A stretch of DNA of 64,000 nucleotides, taken from positions 186,001 through 250,000 of the forward strand of contig NZ_MBDL01000008.1 in NCBI RefSeq assembly GCF_001707755.1. Direction: 5' to 3'. The translations under genes and the position numbers were made by a program. This document shows positions 43,189 through 52,768 of this stretch, in pieces; within the stretch, counting starts at the first letter, position 1, and each line of letters opens with the position of its first letter. The notes under the pieces are model-generated. The model saw nothing but the letters and a program-made list of their open reading frames with translations. It was not told where the DNA came from and did not search any database. The stretch comes from Acinetobacter celticus (lineage in GTDB: Bacteria; Pseudomonadota; Gammaproteobacteria; Pseudomonadales; Moraxellaceae).

Positions 43189-45840
43189 TCACTCTACTTG
43201 TTGTATAGGAAGTTGCATGCGAATACAGGTTCCTTGATTGTTTTTAGCAGAAGATGCCACAATTTCCCCCATATGCGCACCAATAATCGCTTTCACAATG
43301 GTGAGGCCTAAGCCTGTGCCATATTGTCCGCGGTCGCCTCGTTCCATGGTATAGAACATATCAAAAATACGATCCCGTTCATCTTCTGGAATGCCCTGAC
43401 CTTGGTCACTAATGGCTATTTCTATCTCATTTTCATTCAGCTTTGCAACATGAACTGATACAGCTTTATGTTCAGGTGAGAACTTAGCCGCATTTTCCAA
43501 AACATTAAAAATAGCCTGTTCAATTAAAGCAGCATGCACAAATAAACTGAGTGTTTCATCAGGTAAATGTACCTCAACCAATGACTTCGGCATATAGCGC
43601 TTTAAACGACGCACCGCTGAACCAATCAATTCATCGACCCCAATCCAATCACGTTTTAGGCTTAAACCTTCATGCCCCAAGCGTGTCATATCCAATAAAT
43701 TTTGAATATAACGATCTAAGCGCTCACCCTCCAAATGAATGGCCTCCAGCAAACTATCCTGATCTTTTTCATCCATTGCATGGCGGTAATTGCTTAATGT
43801 ATCTGCTGCACCAATCATGGAGGCTAAGGGTGAGCGTAAATCATGTGATACCGATGACAAAAGTGCAGATCGTAGCTTTTCTGTTTCTGAACTGACATTG
43901 GCTATTTCTAAGGCCTTGGTTAATTGTGTCCGCGAAATGGCTTGTGCAATGTATTCAACCATCACCTCTGCCAATTGTTTTTGCTCTGAATTTAATGCCA
44001 ATTGTAGTGATGAAAACTTAAGCCCGACCACGCCTAGACATTGTTTAGAGGCCAATAATGGTAAAAACCACCAATCATTTTCAGTTAATGTTTGGGTAAA
44101 TCGCCCTGATGGTTGATGGTTTTTAAACGTCCAATTGGCCGAAATTTTTTCTTTATCACTGATACTGTCTGACGCTGTTTTTTCTTGATCGGTTTCTGGG
44201 AAATACATCCAAACGTCCGCATTTAGGTTTTTACTTAAGCTGTGTTGCGCAATATCCTGAACATGTTGCAAGTCTACCGCTATAGAAAGTTTTTGCCCTA
44301 AATCTTGCATGATGCTGTTATAGCTATTGGCTGCTTTTAAAGCCGTGACTTGTTCTTTAAGTCGCGATGCCAATCGGCTTGCAATTAAAGCGGCACCCAA
44401 AAATGCCACCACGGTGATCATGCCTTGATGCGCTGAAATTTGCAGGGTGAATTTGGGGCTAATAAAAAAGAAGTTATAGGCCAAAAAAAACAAAATGGCA
44501 GAAAATACTGCAGCCAACATCCGTGTTTTCGATGCCACAAAAACCACGGCGGTAATGAAAATCACCGAAAGATCTTCAATCCCCAGATATTGTTCGCCAA
44601 TACTGGCAATGACAATACTAATGACTGTTGTAGCAACGACATAGCCTGTTTCTCTCAGCGATAAAAATCCCGCATTCGCTTCTAAAATAGAATAATATTT
44701 TTGCTGAGCCACAACAGGAACTATGCTTAATTCAAAACGAGGCTTTAATTGCAACAATTGGTCAACAACGTTTGGCTTAAAACGCAACTGAAAATTGCTT
44801 TGAGCAGGTTGTGCCAAGACTAAGGTGGATATGCCATGATCCATCACATAATCAAATAATGTTTTGGCATGTTGCTTTCCGTACAGGGTTTCAGTCATTC
44901 CGCCCAATTGACGGGTCAAATTTAAAGCGGTCTCAATTTCACGGCTTTGTGAATTTTCTTGTTTAGTTGTTATTTTTGAATCTTGAGAAAAAGCCACCAC
45001 AGTCCAATTTGCCAAACGGTTTTCTGCAATCCGACAACCTGCACGCACCAATGCTTCAGAATGCCCTTGTCCATCCACCATAATTAAAATATGATTTTTT
45101 AAAGGAACGGGGGTAAGTCCTTGAATGGCAAAATTTTCTCGCACATCGCTATCAACATAGCTGGCAACCGTTTGCATCGCCAATTCACGTAAAGCAGTTA
45201 AATTAGAATGATTAAAAAACCGCTGTAAAGCCTGCTCTGCTTGCTCTGGCACATAAACTTTGCCTTGATTTAAGCGTTCTAGCAATTCATTGACAGGCAA
45301 GTCAATTAAGCGAATATCACGAATGCGCTCAAACACCCGATCTGGCACCGTTTCAGCAACACGAATACCGGTAATTTGAAAAACCACATCATTCAAACTT
45401 TCTAAATGTTGAATGTTCATGGTGGTAAAAACGTCAATCCCTGCATCTAATAATTCATTGATGTCTTGCCAACGTTTTTCATGGCGACTGCTGGGCATAT
45501 TGGTATGGGCAAATTCATCAACAAGAACGATGCTTGGCTTTTTATCCAGCACTGCATCTAAGTCCATTTCTTCCAGTTGATGCCCTTGGTATGCAATCAT
45601 TTTACGAGGAATAATAGCAAGGCCAGCAACCAAGTTTTCGGTTTCTGCACGACCATGGGTTTCGACATAGCCAATGGCAATATTGTTGCCTTGCAAAGCC
45701 AATTCATGTGCACGAACCAGCATGGCAAAAGTCTTTCCAACACCGGGTGCCGCCCCTAAAAATATGGTTAAGCGCCCAGATTGATAGCGCTGTGTGTGTT
45801 GCAGCAAAACATCTGCTTTATTCGTTCTATTTTTATCCAT
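43189..45840 (-). CDS. kdpD: Sensor histidine kinase KdpD
   Basis: An 883-residue potassium and turgor sensor. The N-terminal KdpD domain has a Walker A GAAPGVGKT (29-37) and DEFAHTN. A universal-stress-like domain follows (about 240-360), then four closely spaced helices (about 390-490), a GAF-like region, HisKA with the phospho-His in SSVSHDLRSPLAS (about 660), and the ATPase domain with NVLENAAKFSP and GTGLGLTI. The ATG at 45840 is preferred over a TTG further out. It lies between kdpC and kdpE on the reverse strand, separated from kdpC by about 250 bp that hold a REP-like pair. Confidence 0.95.
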   Translation of the reverse strand: MDKNRTNKADVLLQHTQRYQSGRLTIFLGAAPGVGKTFAMLVRAHELALQGNNIAIGYVETHGRAETENLVAGLAIIPRKMIAYQGHQLEEMDLDAVLDKKPSIVLVDEFAHTNMPSSRHEKRWQDINELLDAGIDVFTTMNIQHLESLNDVVFQITGIRVAETVPDRVFERIRDIRLIDLPVNELLERLNQGKVYVPEQAEQALQRFFNHSNLTALRELAMQTVASYVDSDVRENFAIQGLTPVPLKNHILIMVDGQGHSEALVRAGCRIAENRLANWTVVAFSQDSKITTKQENSQSREIETALNLTRQLGGMTETLYGKQHAKTLFDYVMDHGISTLVLAQPAQSNFQLRFKPNVVDQLLQLKPRFELSIVPVVAQQKYYSILEANAGFLSLRETGYVVATTVISIVIASIGEQYLGIEDLSVIFITAVVFVASKTRMLAAVFSAILFFLAYNFFFISPKFTLQISAHQGMITVVAFLGAALIASRLASRLKEQVTALKAANSYNSIMQDLGQKLSIAVDLQHVQDIAQHSLSKNLNADVWMYFPETDQEKTASDSISDKEKISANWTFKNHQPSGRFTQTLTENDWWFLPLLASKQCLGVVGLKFSSLQLALNSEQKQLAEVMVEYIAQAISRTQLTKALEIANVSSETEKLRSALLSSVSHDLRSPLASMIGAADTLSNYRHAMDEKDQDSLLEAIHLEGERLDRYIQNLLDMTRLGHEGLSLKRDWIGVDELIGSAVRRLKRYMPKSLVEVHLPDETLSLFVHAALIEQAIFNVLENAAKFSPEHKAVSVHVAKLNENEIEIAISDQGQGIPEDERDRIFDMFYTMERGDRGQYGTGLGLTIVKAIIGAHMGEIVASSAKNNQGTCIRMQLPIQQVE

Positions 45841-45936
45841 ACCATTAATATCTTTAAAGAAATTATATTTCAAAAATCAAATATGTGCTTAAACATATCA
45901 TTTTTTAATTGAAAACTATTCAACAAAACTAAGTAG

Positions 45937-45973
45937 TCCCTTCTCCCTTTGGGAGAAGGTTAGGATGAGGGGA
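45937..45973. repeat. REP-like palindromic element, copy 3 (kdpC-kdpD gap)
   Basis: CCTTCTCCCTTTGGGAGAAGG is a hairpin followed by GTTAGGATGAGGGG, the same family as the element at 31613-31647. It lies between kdpC and kdpD. Confidence 0.7.
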
Positions 45974-45988
45974 ATTTTTATATTAAGA

Positions 45989-46025
45989 CCTCTCCCTAAC
46001 CCTCTCCTTTTTAAGGAGAGGGAAC
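45989..46025. repeat. REP-like palindromic element, copy 4 (kdpC-kdpD gap)
   Basis: CCTCTCCCTAACCCTCTCC is followed by TTTTTAAGGAGAGGG, forming a hairpin in the opposite orientation to copy 3, 15 bases away. The pair copies the arrangement between ahcY and metF. Confidence 0.7.
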
Positions 46026-46088
46026 TTCCGACAATATAAATATTACTAGAAGCTCGACTTATACAAGAATTCTAATCAAACATCAAAA

Positions 46089-46721
46089 TCACTTTCCAAT
46101 TTGATCCAAAGCCAAATTTAACTCCAATACATTTACCCGTGCTTCACCCAATATTCCAAAAGTGGGTTGCACCGTATATTGCTGTACCAATTGAACCACC
46201 TCTTGCTCAGAGATCTGTCTTGCGTTCGCAACACGTTTCACTTGAATGAATGCAGACTGCATACTAATTTCAGGGTCTATGCCACTCCCAGAAGCCGTCA
46301 CCAAATCTGCTGGAATTTTTGATTTTTCAATCTGTTCCTGCGCTGCAATTTTATTTAAACGCTCCTCTACGGCTTGGTGTAAAACTGGGTTGGTTCTGGC
46401 CAAATTACTCCCTGCCATTGCCATCGGGTCATAGTTCGAAGCCGATGGCCGTGGATAAAAATACTGTGCTTGAACAAAAGGTTGTGCAACCAAACTTGAA
46501 CCTAAAACTTGATCATTTTCCATAATTAAACTGCCATTGGCTTGATGCGGAAAAATCACTTGCCCAAGCCCTGTTGCCACTGAACTGTATACAAAGCCAC
46601 AGAGACCCAAAGCGATAATCGTTAAGCCCACAGATGCACGTGTTAAACCAACCAACGATGAATCAGTGAGTTGCTGATTTTTCAGTGAATCATTTTCCAA
46701 GGGATTATGTTCAATGTTCAT
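46089..46721 (-). CDS. kdpC: Potassium-transporting ATPase subunit KdpC
   Basis: A 210-residue single-span subunit of the KdpFABC potassium pump, needed for assembly and activity. The membrane helix is about residues 31-54. The periplasmic part has the family words GSLIMENDQVLGSSLVAQPF, FYPRPSASNYDP (about 90-101) and the C-terminal VNVLELNLALD. The start at 46721 has AAGGA at a good distance; an ATG three codons earlier is possible. The N-terminal tail (about 30 residues) is somewhat long. It is the third gene of kdpABC. Confidence 0.95.
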   Translation of the reverse strand: MNIEHNPLENDSLKNQQLTDSSLVGLTRASVGLTIIALGLCGFVYSSVATGLGQVIFPHQANGSLIMENDQVLGSSLVAQPFVQAQYFYPRPSASNYDPMAMAGSNLARTNPVLHQAVEERLNKIAAQEQIEKSKIPADLVTASGSGIDPEISMQSAFIQVKRVANARQISEQEVVQLVQQYTVQPTFGILGEARVNVLELNLALDQIGK

Positions 46722-46741
46722 TTTTATCATCCTTACAAATT

Positions 46742-48784
46742 TTAAAGTGACAACAGTGGACTAATCATCAGATCAATCACTTTGATTGCAACGAAAGGCA
46801 ACAACACCCCACCCACACCATAAATCAACATATTACGTCGCAACAATTGGGTAGAAGTAGACGGTTTAAATTTCACACCACGTAAAGCAATTGGAATCAG
46901 TAAGGGAATGATCATGGCGTTAAAAATAAGGGCTGAAAGAATCGCACTTTCAGAGCTGCCCAATTGCATGACATTCAACACACTCATTTGTGGAATGGCA
47001 GCCACGAATAAGGCTGGTAAAATTGCAAAGTACTTCGACACGTCGTTGGCTAAGGAGAACGTGGTTAATGCACCTCGGGTAATCAACTGCTGTTTGCCAA
47101 TTTCCACCACGGCCAGTAATTTGGTTGGGTCTGAGTCTAAATCCACCATATTACCGGCTTCTTTGGCCGCTTGCGTACCCGAATTCATAGCAAGCCCGAT
47201 ATCGGCCTGTGCCAAAGCGGGGGCATCGTTGGTACCATCACCCACCATGGCCACCAAATGCCCTTTATTTTGCGCTACACGAATACAATTTAATTTATCT
47301 TCAGGTCTTGCTTCAGCAATGTAGTCATCTACCCCTGCTTCCGCTGCAATTGCTGCTGCAGTTAACGGATTATCCCCTGTGACCATGACGGTTTTAATGC
47401 CCATTTCGCGTAAGCGTGCAAACTTTTCTTTAATGCCTGGTTTAATCACATCGGATAGCTCAATCACACCAAGTAGATTTTGGTCTTTCACTACGACCAA
47501 TGGTGTTGCACCTTTAGATGCCACTTGCTCTACACGGGCTTTGAGTTCGCTATGATTCTCAAGGTTCTGCAATGTAAATTTCAAAATCGCATCAAATGCA
47601 CCTTTACGCACTTGATGACCATCTGGCAAATTGACTCCTGAAATACGGGTTGACGCATTAAAAGCAATAAATTCTGCCTGATCTGGGTCAACAATACGCT
47701 CACCCAATTCTTTTGCCAAAGCCACCACGGACTTACCTTCAGGAGTCGGATCTGCAAGTGAGGTCAGCATCGCAGCCTGACGAAGTTCAGATTCTGTCAC
47801 ACCTGCGAGCGGATAAAATGCAGTTGCCTGACGGTCACCATAGGTAATGGTTCCTGTTTTATCGAGCAACAATACATCGACATCCCCTGCCACTTCAACT
47901 GCTTTACCCGACTTAGCAATGACATTGGCTTTTAAGGCTCTGTTCATACCCGCAATCCCAATTGCAGGAAGTAATCCTCCAATGGTAGTTGGAATGAGAC
48001 ACACCAACAGCGCCACCAATAAAATGGGGCTTATTTCAATATTCAGGAAATGCCCAATAAATGGCAGGCTCACCACCACAACAATAAACGTCACGGTCAT
48101 CACCGTCAGCAAAATACCCAATGCAATTTCATTGGGGGTTTTTTGACGATTTGAGCCTTCAACCAAAGCAATCATGCGGTCTAAGAAACTATTGCCTGCT
48201 TCGGCAGTGACTTGTACCACAATACGATCCGTCAATACTTTGGTACCGCCAATCACACCTGACTTGTCAGTGCCTGCTTCACGTAATACAGGTGCAGATT
48301 CACCTGTAACGGCTGCCTCATTAATGGTGGCGAAACCATAAACAATTTCACCATCAGCAGGAATCAATTCGCCTGCACGCACTTCAATCAGGTCAGACAT
48401 TTTCAATTCAGTTGCTGAAATTTGCACGCCATTCACATCATCTTTATGTTGAATACGACGTGCCGTTAAATTTTGGCGGGCTTGTCTTAAAGATAACGCT
48501 TGGCCACGACCTTTGGCTTCTGCAACCGCTTCTGCATAATTGGCGAATAAAACCGTGATAAATAAAATAAAAGTGACCGATAAGCCAAAAACCAAGTTGG
48601 CTTTACCCAACAAAGTACTGACCAAGGTAATAATGGTACCCAGCCACACAATCGCCATCACAGGATTTTTAATCATGTGTTGTGGAAGCAATTTAATACA
48701 TGCATTTCTCCACGCTTCAGCTTGAAATAAAGTCGAAGATAATGTGTTTTGTTGTGCTTCAATAGATTGTTTTGAATGATTCAT
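46742..48784 (-). CDS. kdpB: Potassium-transporting ATPase subunit KdpB
   Basis: A 680-residue P-type ATPase subunit that hydrolyses ATP for KdpFABC. The phosphorylated Asp308 is in DKTGTITYGD. The actuator loop TGES is at 160-163, with Ser163 the equivalent of the serine whose phosphorylation inhibits E. coli KdpB. MVTGDNPLTA and VGDGTNDAPAL mark the catalytic core. About seven helices are present. The ATG at 48784 is chosen over a GTG three codons earlier. It lies between kdpA and kdpC with gaps of 11 and 20 bp. Confidence 0.96.
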   Translation of the reverse strand: MNHSKQSIEAQQNTLSSTLFQAEAWRNACIKLLPQHMIKNPVMAIVWLGTIITLVSTLLGKANLVFGLSVTFILFITVLFANYAEAVAEAKGRGQALSLRQARQNLTARRIQHKDDVNGVQISATELKMSDLIEVRAGELIPADGEIVYGFATINEAAVTGESAPVLREAGTDKSGVIGGTKVLTDRIVVQVTAEAGNSFLDRMIALVEGSNRQKTPNEIALGILLTVMTVTFIVVVVSLPFIGHFLNIEISPILLVALLVCLIPTTIGGLLPAIGIAGMNRALKANVIAKSGKAVEVAGDVDVLLLDKTGTITYGDRQATAFYPLAGVTESELRQAAMLTSLADPTPEGKSVVALAKELGERIVDPDQAEFIAFNASTRISGVNLPDGHQVRKGAFDAILKFTLQNLENHSELKARVEQVASKGATPLVVVKDQNLLGVIELSDVIKPGIKEKFARLREMGIKTVMVTGDNPLTAAAIAAEAGVDDYIAEARPEDKLNCIRVAQNKGHLVAMVGDGTNDAPALAQADIGLAMNSGTQAAKEAGNMVDLDSDPTKLLAVVEIGKQQLITRGALTTFSLANDVSKYFAILPALFVAAIPQMSVLNVMQLGSSESAILSALIFNAMIIPLLIPIALRGVKFKPSTSTQLLRRNMLIYGVGGVLLPFVAIKVIDLMISPLLSL

Positions 48785-48795
48785 TGTACTCACCC

Positions 48796-50520
48796 TTAAC
48801 CTTGAACCAATAACAGATGGTCAGCGATTGGCCCCAAGACGAGGACTGGCATAAATTGTAATAAAGTTAACATCACCACAATGGCAATCAGCGTGAACGC
48901 AAAGGTTGGCGTTTCAACTTTTAGACTTCCGCTACTTTCAGGTGCCTGGCGTTTGGCGGCTAAACGTGTCGCAATCATGAGTGGAATAATGAGCGTCGGG
49001 AAACGCCCCAATAATAAAGCCAGACTACAGGTCACATTCCACCACACGGTGTTATCTGCCAGACCTTCAAAACCTGAACCGTTATTGGCAAATGCAGACA
49101 CATATTCATACAGCACTTGCGAAACAGCGTGATATTGCGGATTACTATTGCCTGTCAATTCGGGAAAAAATAAAGTCACCGCAGTTAAACTTAAAATCAC
49201 AATCGGCTGTATGAGAATAACCACCGCCAATAATTTAATTTCACCCGCTTCAATTTTTCGACCAAACAATTCAGGCGTACGCCCTGTCATTAAACCTGCA
49301 ATGAATACAGCCAAAAACAGATAGATAATGAATTGCTGTAGACCACAACCAATACCGCCCCAAATGGCATTAATGAGCATATTGGCCAAAGCCACAAAAC
49401 TGGTTAATGGCGCAGATGAATCATGCATCATGTTGACAGAACCATTATTCACTTGTGTGGTAATGGCCGCCCAAAGTGCAGAAGATGCTTCACCAAAACG
49501 GACTTCTTTCCCTTCCATGGAATACAGCTGTGTTGCTGTAGATGAAAGGCTTTCAGACCAAATCGCAGTACTCGCTGAAATAACTGACATCAGCAACATT
49601 GAACCAAAAACAAAGCCTGCAAATTTTGCGCGTTTGGTGAAAAAACCCAACATAAAAATGACAGAAACTGGAATCAGTAGAATTGCGATCATCTCTAAAA
49701 AGTTAGATAACGGTGTTGGATTCTCTAATGGCACACTACTATTCGGACCATACCAACCGCCACCGTTACTGCCGAGTTGTTTAATCGCGACCATGGGTGC
49801 AACTGGACCTAATGGAATTTTTTGCGTGTGTAATTCGGCAGTTTGGTCAATGACTTGCACTTCAGGACCACCTTGAAATGTAGACGGCACACCTTGGCTA
49901 TTGAGCAATAACGACCACACCATGCACAATGGAATTAAAAAACGGAATGTTGGGCGTATGACATCTGCCCAATAGTTCCCGATATTAATCTTCTGAACTT
50001 TGCTACTAAAACTGGCATTCTGATCTTCTTCTGATAATTCATTCGATTGCCTATAGAACAATGCCCGAACCGTTGCAACCACCATGGCTAAACCCATCAT
50101 TGGGGTAATAATTTGCATTCCCACAATAGCGACCATTTGCGACAAATAAGACAGTTGAGCCTGTCCTGAATAATGTTGCTGATTGGTATTAGTCAAAAAT
50201 GAAATCATGGTATGTAATGCCAAATCCCATGACATATTGGGTGCGTTATTCGGGTTTAGTGGCAAACTGGCTTGTGTCATAAATAAAACCCAAGTCACCA
50301 AGCCAAGTACCAAACAACTCAGTACAAAACTCAGTGTATAAGTCTTTACGTTCATACCCAGTTTAGGGTTCGTCCCCAACACTGCATAAATCGGTTTTTC
50401 AATCCAATTGAATACAGGGTCAATTTTCATCTCACGATTTTGCATAATTACCGCAAGATATTTACCTAAGGGATATGCCAAAATGGTCACAATGACCAAA
50501 AGTAAAATAAACGCTAACAC
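48796..50520 (-). CDS. kdpA: Potassium-transporting ATPase subunit KdpA
   Basis: A 574-residue channel-like subunit that binds and conducts K+. It has about ten helices and four degenerate selectivity-filter loops, visible as TNTNQQHYSG (about 110-119), SNGGGWYGPNSS, and FANNGSGFEG near residue 468. The start is a GTG at 50520 with the strong site GGGGAG nine bases upstream. It is first in the operon; no kdpF-like peptide could be supported in front. A 316 bp divergent region separates it from uppP and must hold the KdpE-controlled promoter. Confidence 0.96.
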   Translation of the reverse strand: MLAFILLLVIVTILAYPLGKYLAVIMQNREMKIDPVFNWIEKPIYAVLGTNPKLGMNVKTYTLSFVLSCLVLGLVTWVLFMTQASLPLNPNNAPNMSWDLALHTMISFLTNTNQQHYSGQAQLSYLSQMVAIVGMQIITPMMGLAMVVATVRALFYRQSNELSEEDQNASFSSKVQKINIGNYWADVIRPTFRFLIPLCMVWSLLLNSQGVPSTFQGGPEVQVIDQTAELHTQKIPLGPVAPMVAIKQLGSNGGGWYGPNSSVPLENPTPLSNFLEMIAILLIPVSVIFMLGFFTKRAKFAGFVFGSMLLMSVISASTAIWSESLSSTATQLYSMEGKEVRFGEASSALWAAITTQVNNGSVNMMHDSSAPLTSFVALANMLINAIWGGIGCGLQQFIIYLFLAVFIAGLMTGRTPELFGRKIEAGEIKLLAVVILIQPIVILSLTAVTLFFPELTGNSNPQYHAVSQVLYEYVSAFANNGSGFEGLADNTVWWNVTCSLALLLGRFPTLIIPLMIATRLAAKRQAPESSGSLKVETPTFAFTLIAIVVMLTLLQFMPVLVLGPIADHLLLVQG

Positions 50521-50836
50521 GGCATCTCACTCCCCTTTAAACAGCGAGTAATAGAGCTATTTTTAATATTGGTAGATCTATATTTTTTAAGTGTTTGTAC
50601 AAAGCATTTTTTTAGATGCTGTACTTGCTGATACGCGATGAATGTAGCACTCATCTTTTTCATCCTAAACATTGGGATATTCCACGGCTTAGTATGTGAA
50701 AATGATGCGTAAACTCTCTATTCATGAAAAAGCATCTGGCGTAAAAATTACGTAAAAATTTGTCTTTTACCATTTATAAAACATGTGAAATACCTTAAAA
50801 AAGACTCCAATTTTTAATCATTTAATTCTTTTATTT
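50521..50836. other. Divergent intergenic region kdpA / uppP
   Basis: A 316 bp AT-rich gap with the promoters for kdp (reverse) and uppP (forward). On the reverse strand TATAGA occurs about 60 bases before the kdpA GTG, but without a well-placed -35, as expected for an activator-dependent promoter. No KdpE site was recognised by eye. Confidence 0.4.
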
Positions 50837-51634
50837 ATGGAAAATTTTGAACTGCTAAAAGCCCTGTTTTTAGGGCTGATTGAAGGGTTAACCGAGTTTC
50901 TACCTATTTCCAGTACGGGACATTTAATTCTCTTTGGTCATATCATCGATTTTCACTCAGATGCCGGACGTGCTTTCGAAGTCGTTATTCAATTGGGTGC
51001 CATTCTTGCCGTTTGCTGGCTGTATCGACAAAAAATTATAGAATTGGTTAAAGGCTTTTTTTCAGGTGATGTACATGCTCGACGCTTTGCCATCAATGTA
51101 TTTGTAGCCTTTCTTCCTGCTGTGGTTATTGGGGTCTTAGCTGTCGATTTTATTAAGCAAGTTTTGTTTAGCCCACTGGTGGTTGCTTTTGCTTTAATTA
51201 TTGGGGGGCTAATTATTTTTGCAGTTGAAGCCAAAGCGTTCAAACCCAAAACCATTGAAGCCACGGACATTAGCTTAAAGCAAGCCATCCTTGTTGGCTT
51301 TGCACAATGCCTTGCCATGATTCCAGGTACATCTCGTTCAGGTGCAACCATTATTGGTGGCATGCTTTCAGGTTTATCACGTAAAGCCGCCACCGAGTTT
51401 TCTTTTTTTCTAGCCATGCCAACCATGCTGGGTGCAGCAACCTATGACCTCATTCGCAATGCAAGTGTATTAACCTCAGACAATATGATGAATATTGCGG
51501 TCGGTTTTGTCGCCGCATTTATTGCTGCCTTACTTGTGGTCAAGGCTTTGGTTAAATTTGTAGAAAAACACACCTTAAGAGTATTTGCTTGGTATCGGAT
51601 TGTATTGGGTATACTTATATTGATGGTATTTTAA
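50837..51634 (+). CDS. uppP: Undecaprenyl-diphosphate phosphatase UppP (BacA)
   Basis: A 265-residue membrane phosphatase with about eight helices that recycles the lipid carrier undecaprenyl phosphate for cell wall and glycan synthesis. The catalytic region has [17 protein letters not shown] (14-30), with Glu16 and Glu20, and the second motif PGTSRSG at 163-169. Both are complete. Loss or overexpression affects bacitracin sensitivity in other species. It is the last core gene before an accessory patch, and IS remnants begin about 20 bases after its stop. Confidence 0.96.
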   Translation: MENFELLKALFLGLIEGLTEFLPISSTGHLILFGHIIDFHSDAGRAFEVVIQLGAILAVCWLYRQKIIELVKGFFSGDVHARRFAINVFVAFLPAVVIGVLAVDFIKQVLFSPLVVAFALIIGGLIIFAVEAKAFKPKTIEATDISLKQAILVGFAQCLAMIPGTSRSGATIIGGMLSGLSRKAATEFSFFLAMPTMLGAATYDLIRNASVLTSDNMMNIAVGFVAAFIAALLVVKALVKFVEKHTLRVFAWYRIVLGILILMVF

Positions 51635-51651
51635 AAAATACCAAAAAATTA

Positions 51652-51906
51652 ACCTGAGTTTGACTTTAAAAAGAGTAGAAAAAGCCTTGGTATTTGTAAT
51701 ATATTGATATTAAATACAAAAAATTACAAAACAAGGCTTTCTATGGATCATATTACCGAATTATTTTGTATTCTTGATGATTTTGCAAAATATTGAATGA
51801 ATCCTTAGAAAAATCACTAATTGCTAATCAAAATCGATCCACACCAAAATCAGCTTTAAGCCTCTCTGAAGTCATGACCATTGTTATCTTATTCGATCAG
51901 TCAGGT
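51652..51906 (+). mobile_element. IS982-family remnant, left end and transposase N-terminus
   Basis: From about 51652 (ACCTGAGTTTGAC, resembling an IS982 end) a leader with inverted AAAGCCTTG/CAAGGCTTT words precedes an ATG at 51743. The frame reads MDHITELFCILDDFAK and stops, then a one-base shift continues as NESLEKSL...SALSLSEVMTIVILFDQSG. This LSLSE-MTI-F-QSG pattern is the start of IS982-family transposases. The catalytic part is missing. The second piece is fused in frame to an integrase tail. Confidence 0.65.
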
Positions 51907-52059
51907 AGTAAGTGCGCCAAAATTGTGATAGCCAAACGTATTCGTGGCCGTATAAAAACCATTTTTGATGCAACTTATTTACGTGGTGCTTACTTTGAAA
52001 AACGTAAGGGACTGATGGCAGATTAGGCTGAGTTTTGTGATAAAAAAGTAGTCCAATGA
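51907..52059 (+). pseudogene. Tyrosine integrase C-terminal remnant (left of the sulfatase island)
   Basis: The frame that begins in the IS982 fragment continues as TYLRGAYFEKRKGLMAD, a stop (TAG for TGG), then AEFCDKKVVQ and a second stop at 52057-52059. AYLRG-(6)-RKGLMADW is the catalytic-Tyr tail of P4-type phage/island integrases. The upstream catalytic residues are gone. A longer copy of the same tail lies at 57375-57653, on the other side of the alkylsulfatase genes. Confidence 0.6.
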
Positions 52060-52154
52060 TGGATTAGACACTAAAATTTAAATAACACATAAATATCAAT
52101 ACCATATATGTTTTTATGAAATCTATGATGTAATTTTGGCGTAAATTTTATTTT

Positions 52155-52606
52155 ATGTATCAAAACTTAACTCTTCAACATTCTCACTCCCGATATGGTG
52201 CAGTAACTACAAAGATTCGTCTTGCCATCGATGCAAATGGGTATCCGATTAATTTTGAAATCACTGGAGGTGAAGTCCGCGACAGTCAAGTTGCAAGTCA
52301 ATTGATTCAATTAGTCGGTGAGGCAGATTACTCGACAGCAGATAAAATCATGATTCAGAGCATATTCGTGAAGTTGCTCGATATCGTAAGATGATTCCCA
52401 TTATTCTAAGAAAGTCTAACAGTAGAAAATAGAACAGAGAGTTTAATCACTACCGTTATCGCTTAAGGCATCTTGTTGAAAATACATTGACTTGTTTAAA
52501 GCATTTTCGTGGCATTGCCACACGTTTTTAAAAATTAGCTCGGAATTGTAAGTCCATGTTGTTCTTAGCATGCTGATTTATTTGGTGCAAAGCCAAATGA
52601 GGATAC
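52155..52606 (+). pseudogene. IS5-family transposase remnant
   Basis: An 79-codon frame reads SRYGAVTTKIRLAIDANG...ITGGEVRDSQVASQLIQLV, the core of IS5-family (IS427-group) transposases. Frameshifted pieces follow: EHIREVARYRKMIPIILRK, then NHYRYRLRHLVENTLTCLKHFRGIATRF and KLARN-KSMLFLAC. The order matches the C-terminal half of such a transposase with internal deletions and stops. The N-terminal half is missing. It is not functional. Confidence 0.75.
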
Positions 52607-52682
52607 GCTCTGATCTCAGCAATAAAATTGACTGTCACCCCAAGTCCTCTCCCTCGTATTTCAATCTCACTTTGCAAGAATC

Positions 52683-52707
52683 TTAAAGTGGAAATATGCC
52701 ACTTTAA
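52683..52707. terminator. Hairpin downstream of the IS5 remnant
   Basis: TTAAAGTGG and CCACTTTAA pair perfectly around a 7-base loop. It has no T run and may be an IS-associated or terminator-like structure. Confidence 0.35.
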
Positions 52708-52730
52708 AGTAATATTGATCTTAATAAAAT

Positions 52731-52760
52731 TAAGAACCCATATCGCTATATGGATTCTTA
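52731..52760 (-). terminator. Terminator of the alkylsulfatase gene
   Basis: TAAGAA-C-CCATAT pairs with ATATGG-A-TTCTTA (one mismatch) around a 4-base loop. On the reverse strand it lies 9 bases after the stop codon and is followed by an AT-rich, T-containing stretch. Confidence 0.6.
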
Positions 52761-52768
52761 ATTTTTAA

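Noticed and set aside
43551..44116. Forward ORFs inside kdpD
   Set aside because: Antisense frames over the HisKA/GAF region of kdpD, which is intact in its own frame.
50521..50620. Possible kdpF peptide upstream of kdpA
   Set aside because: Only a TTG-started 21-codon frame (LYKHLKNIDLPILKIALLLAV) is present, without ribosome site and unlike known KdpF peptides.
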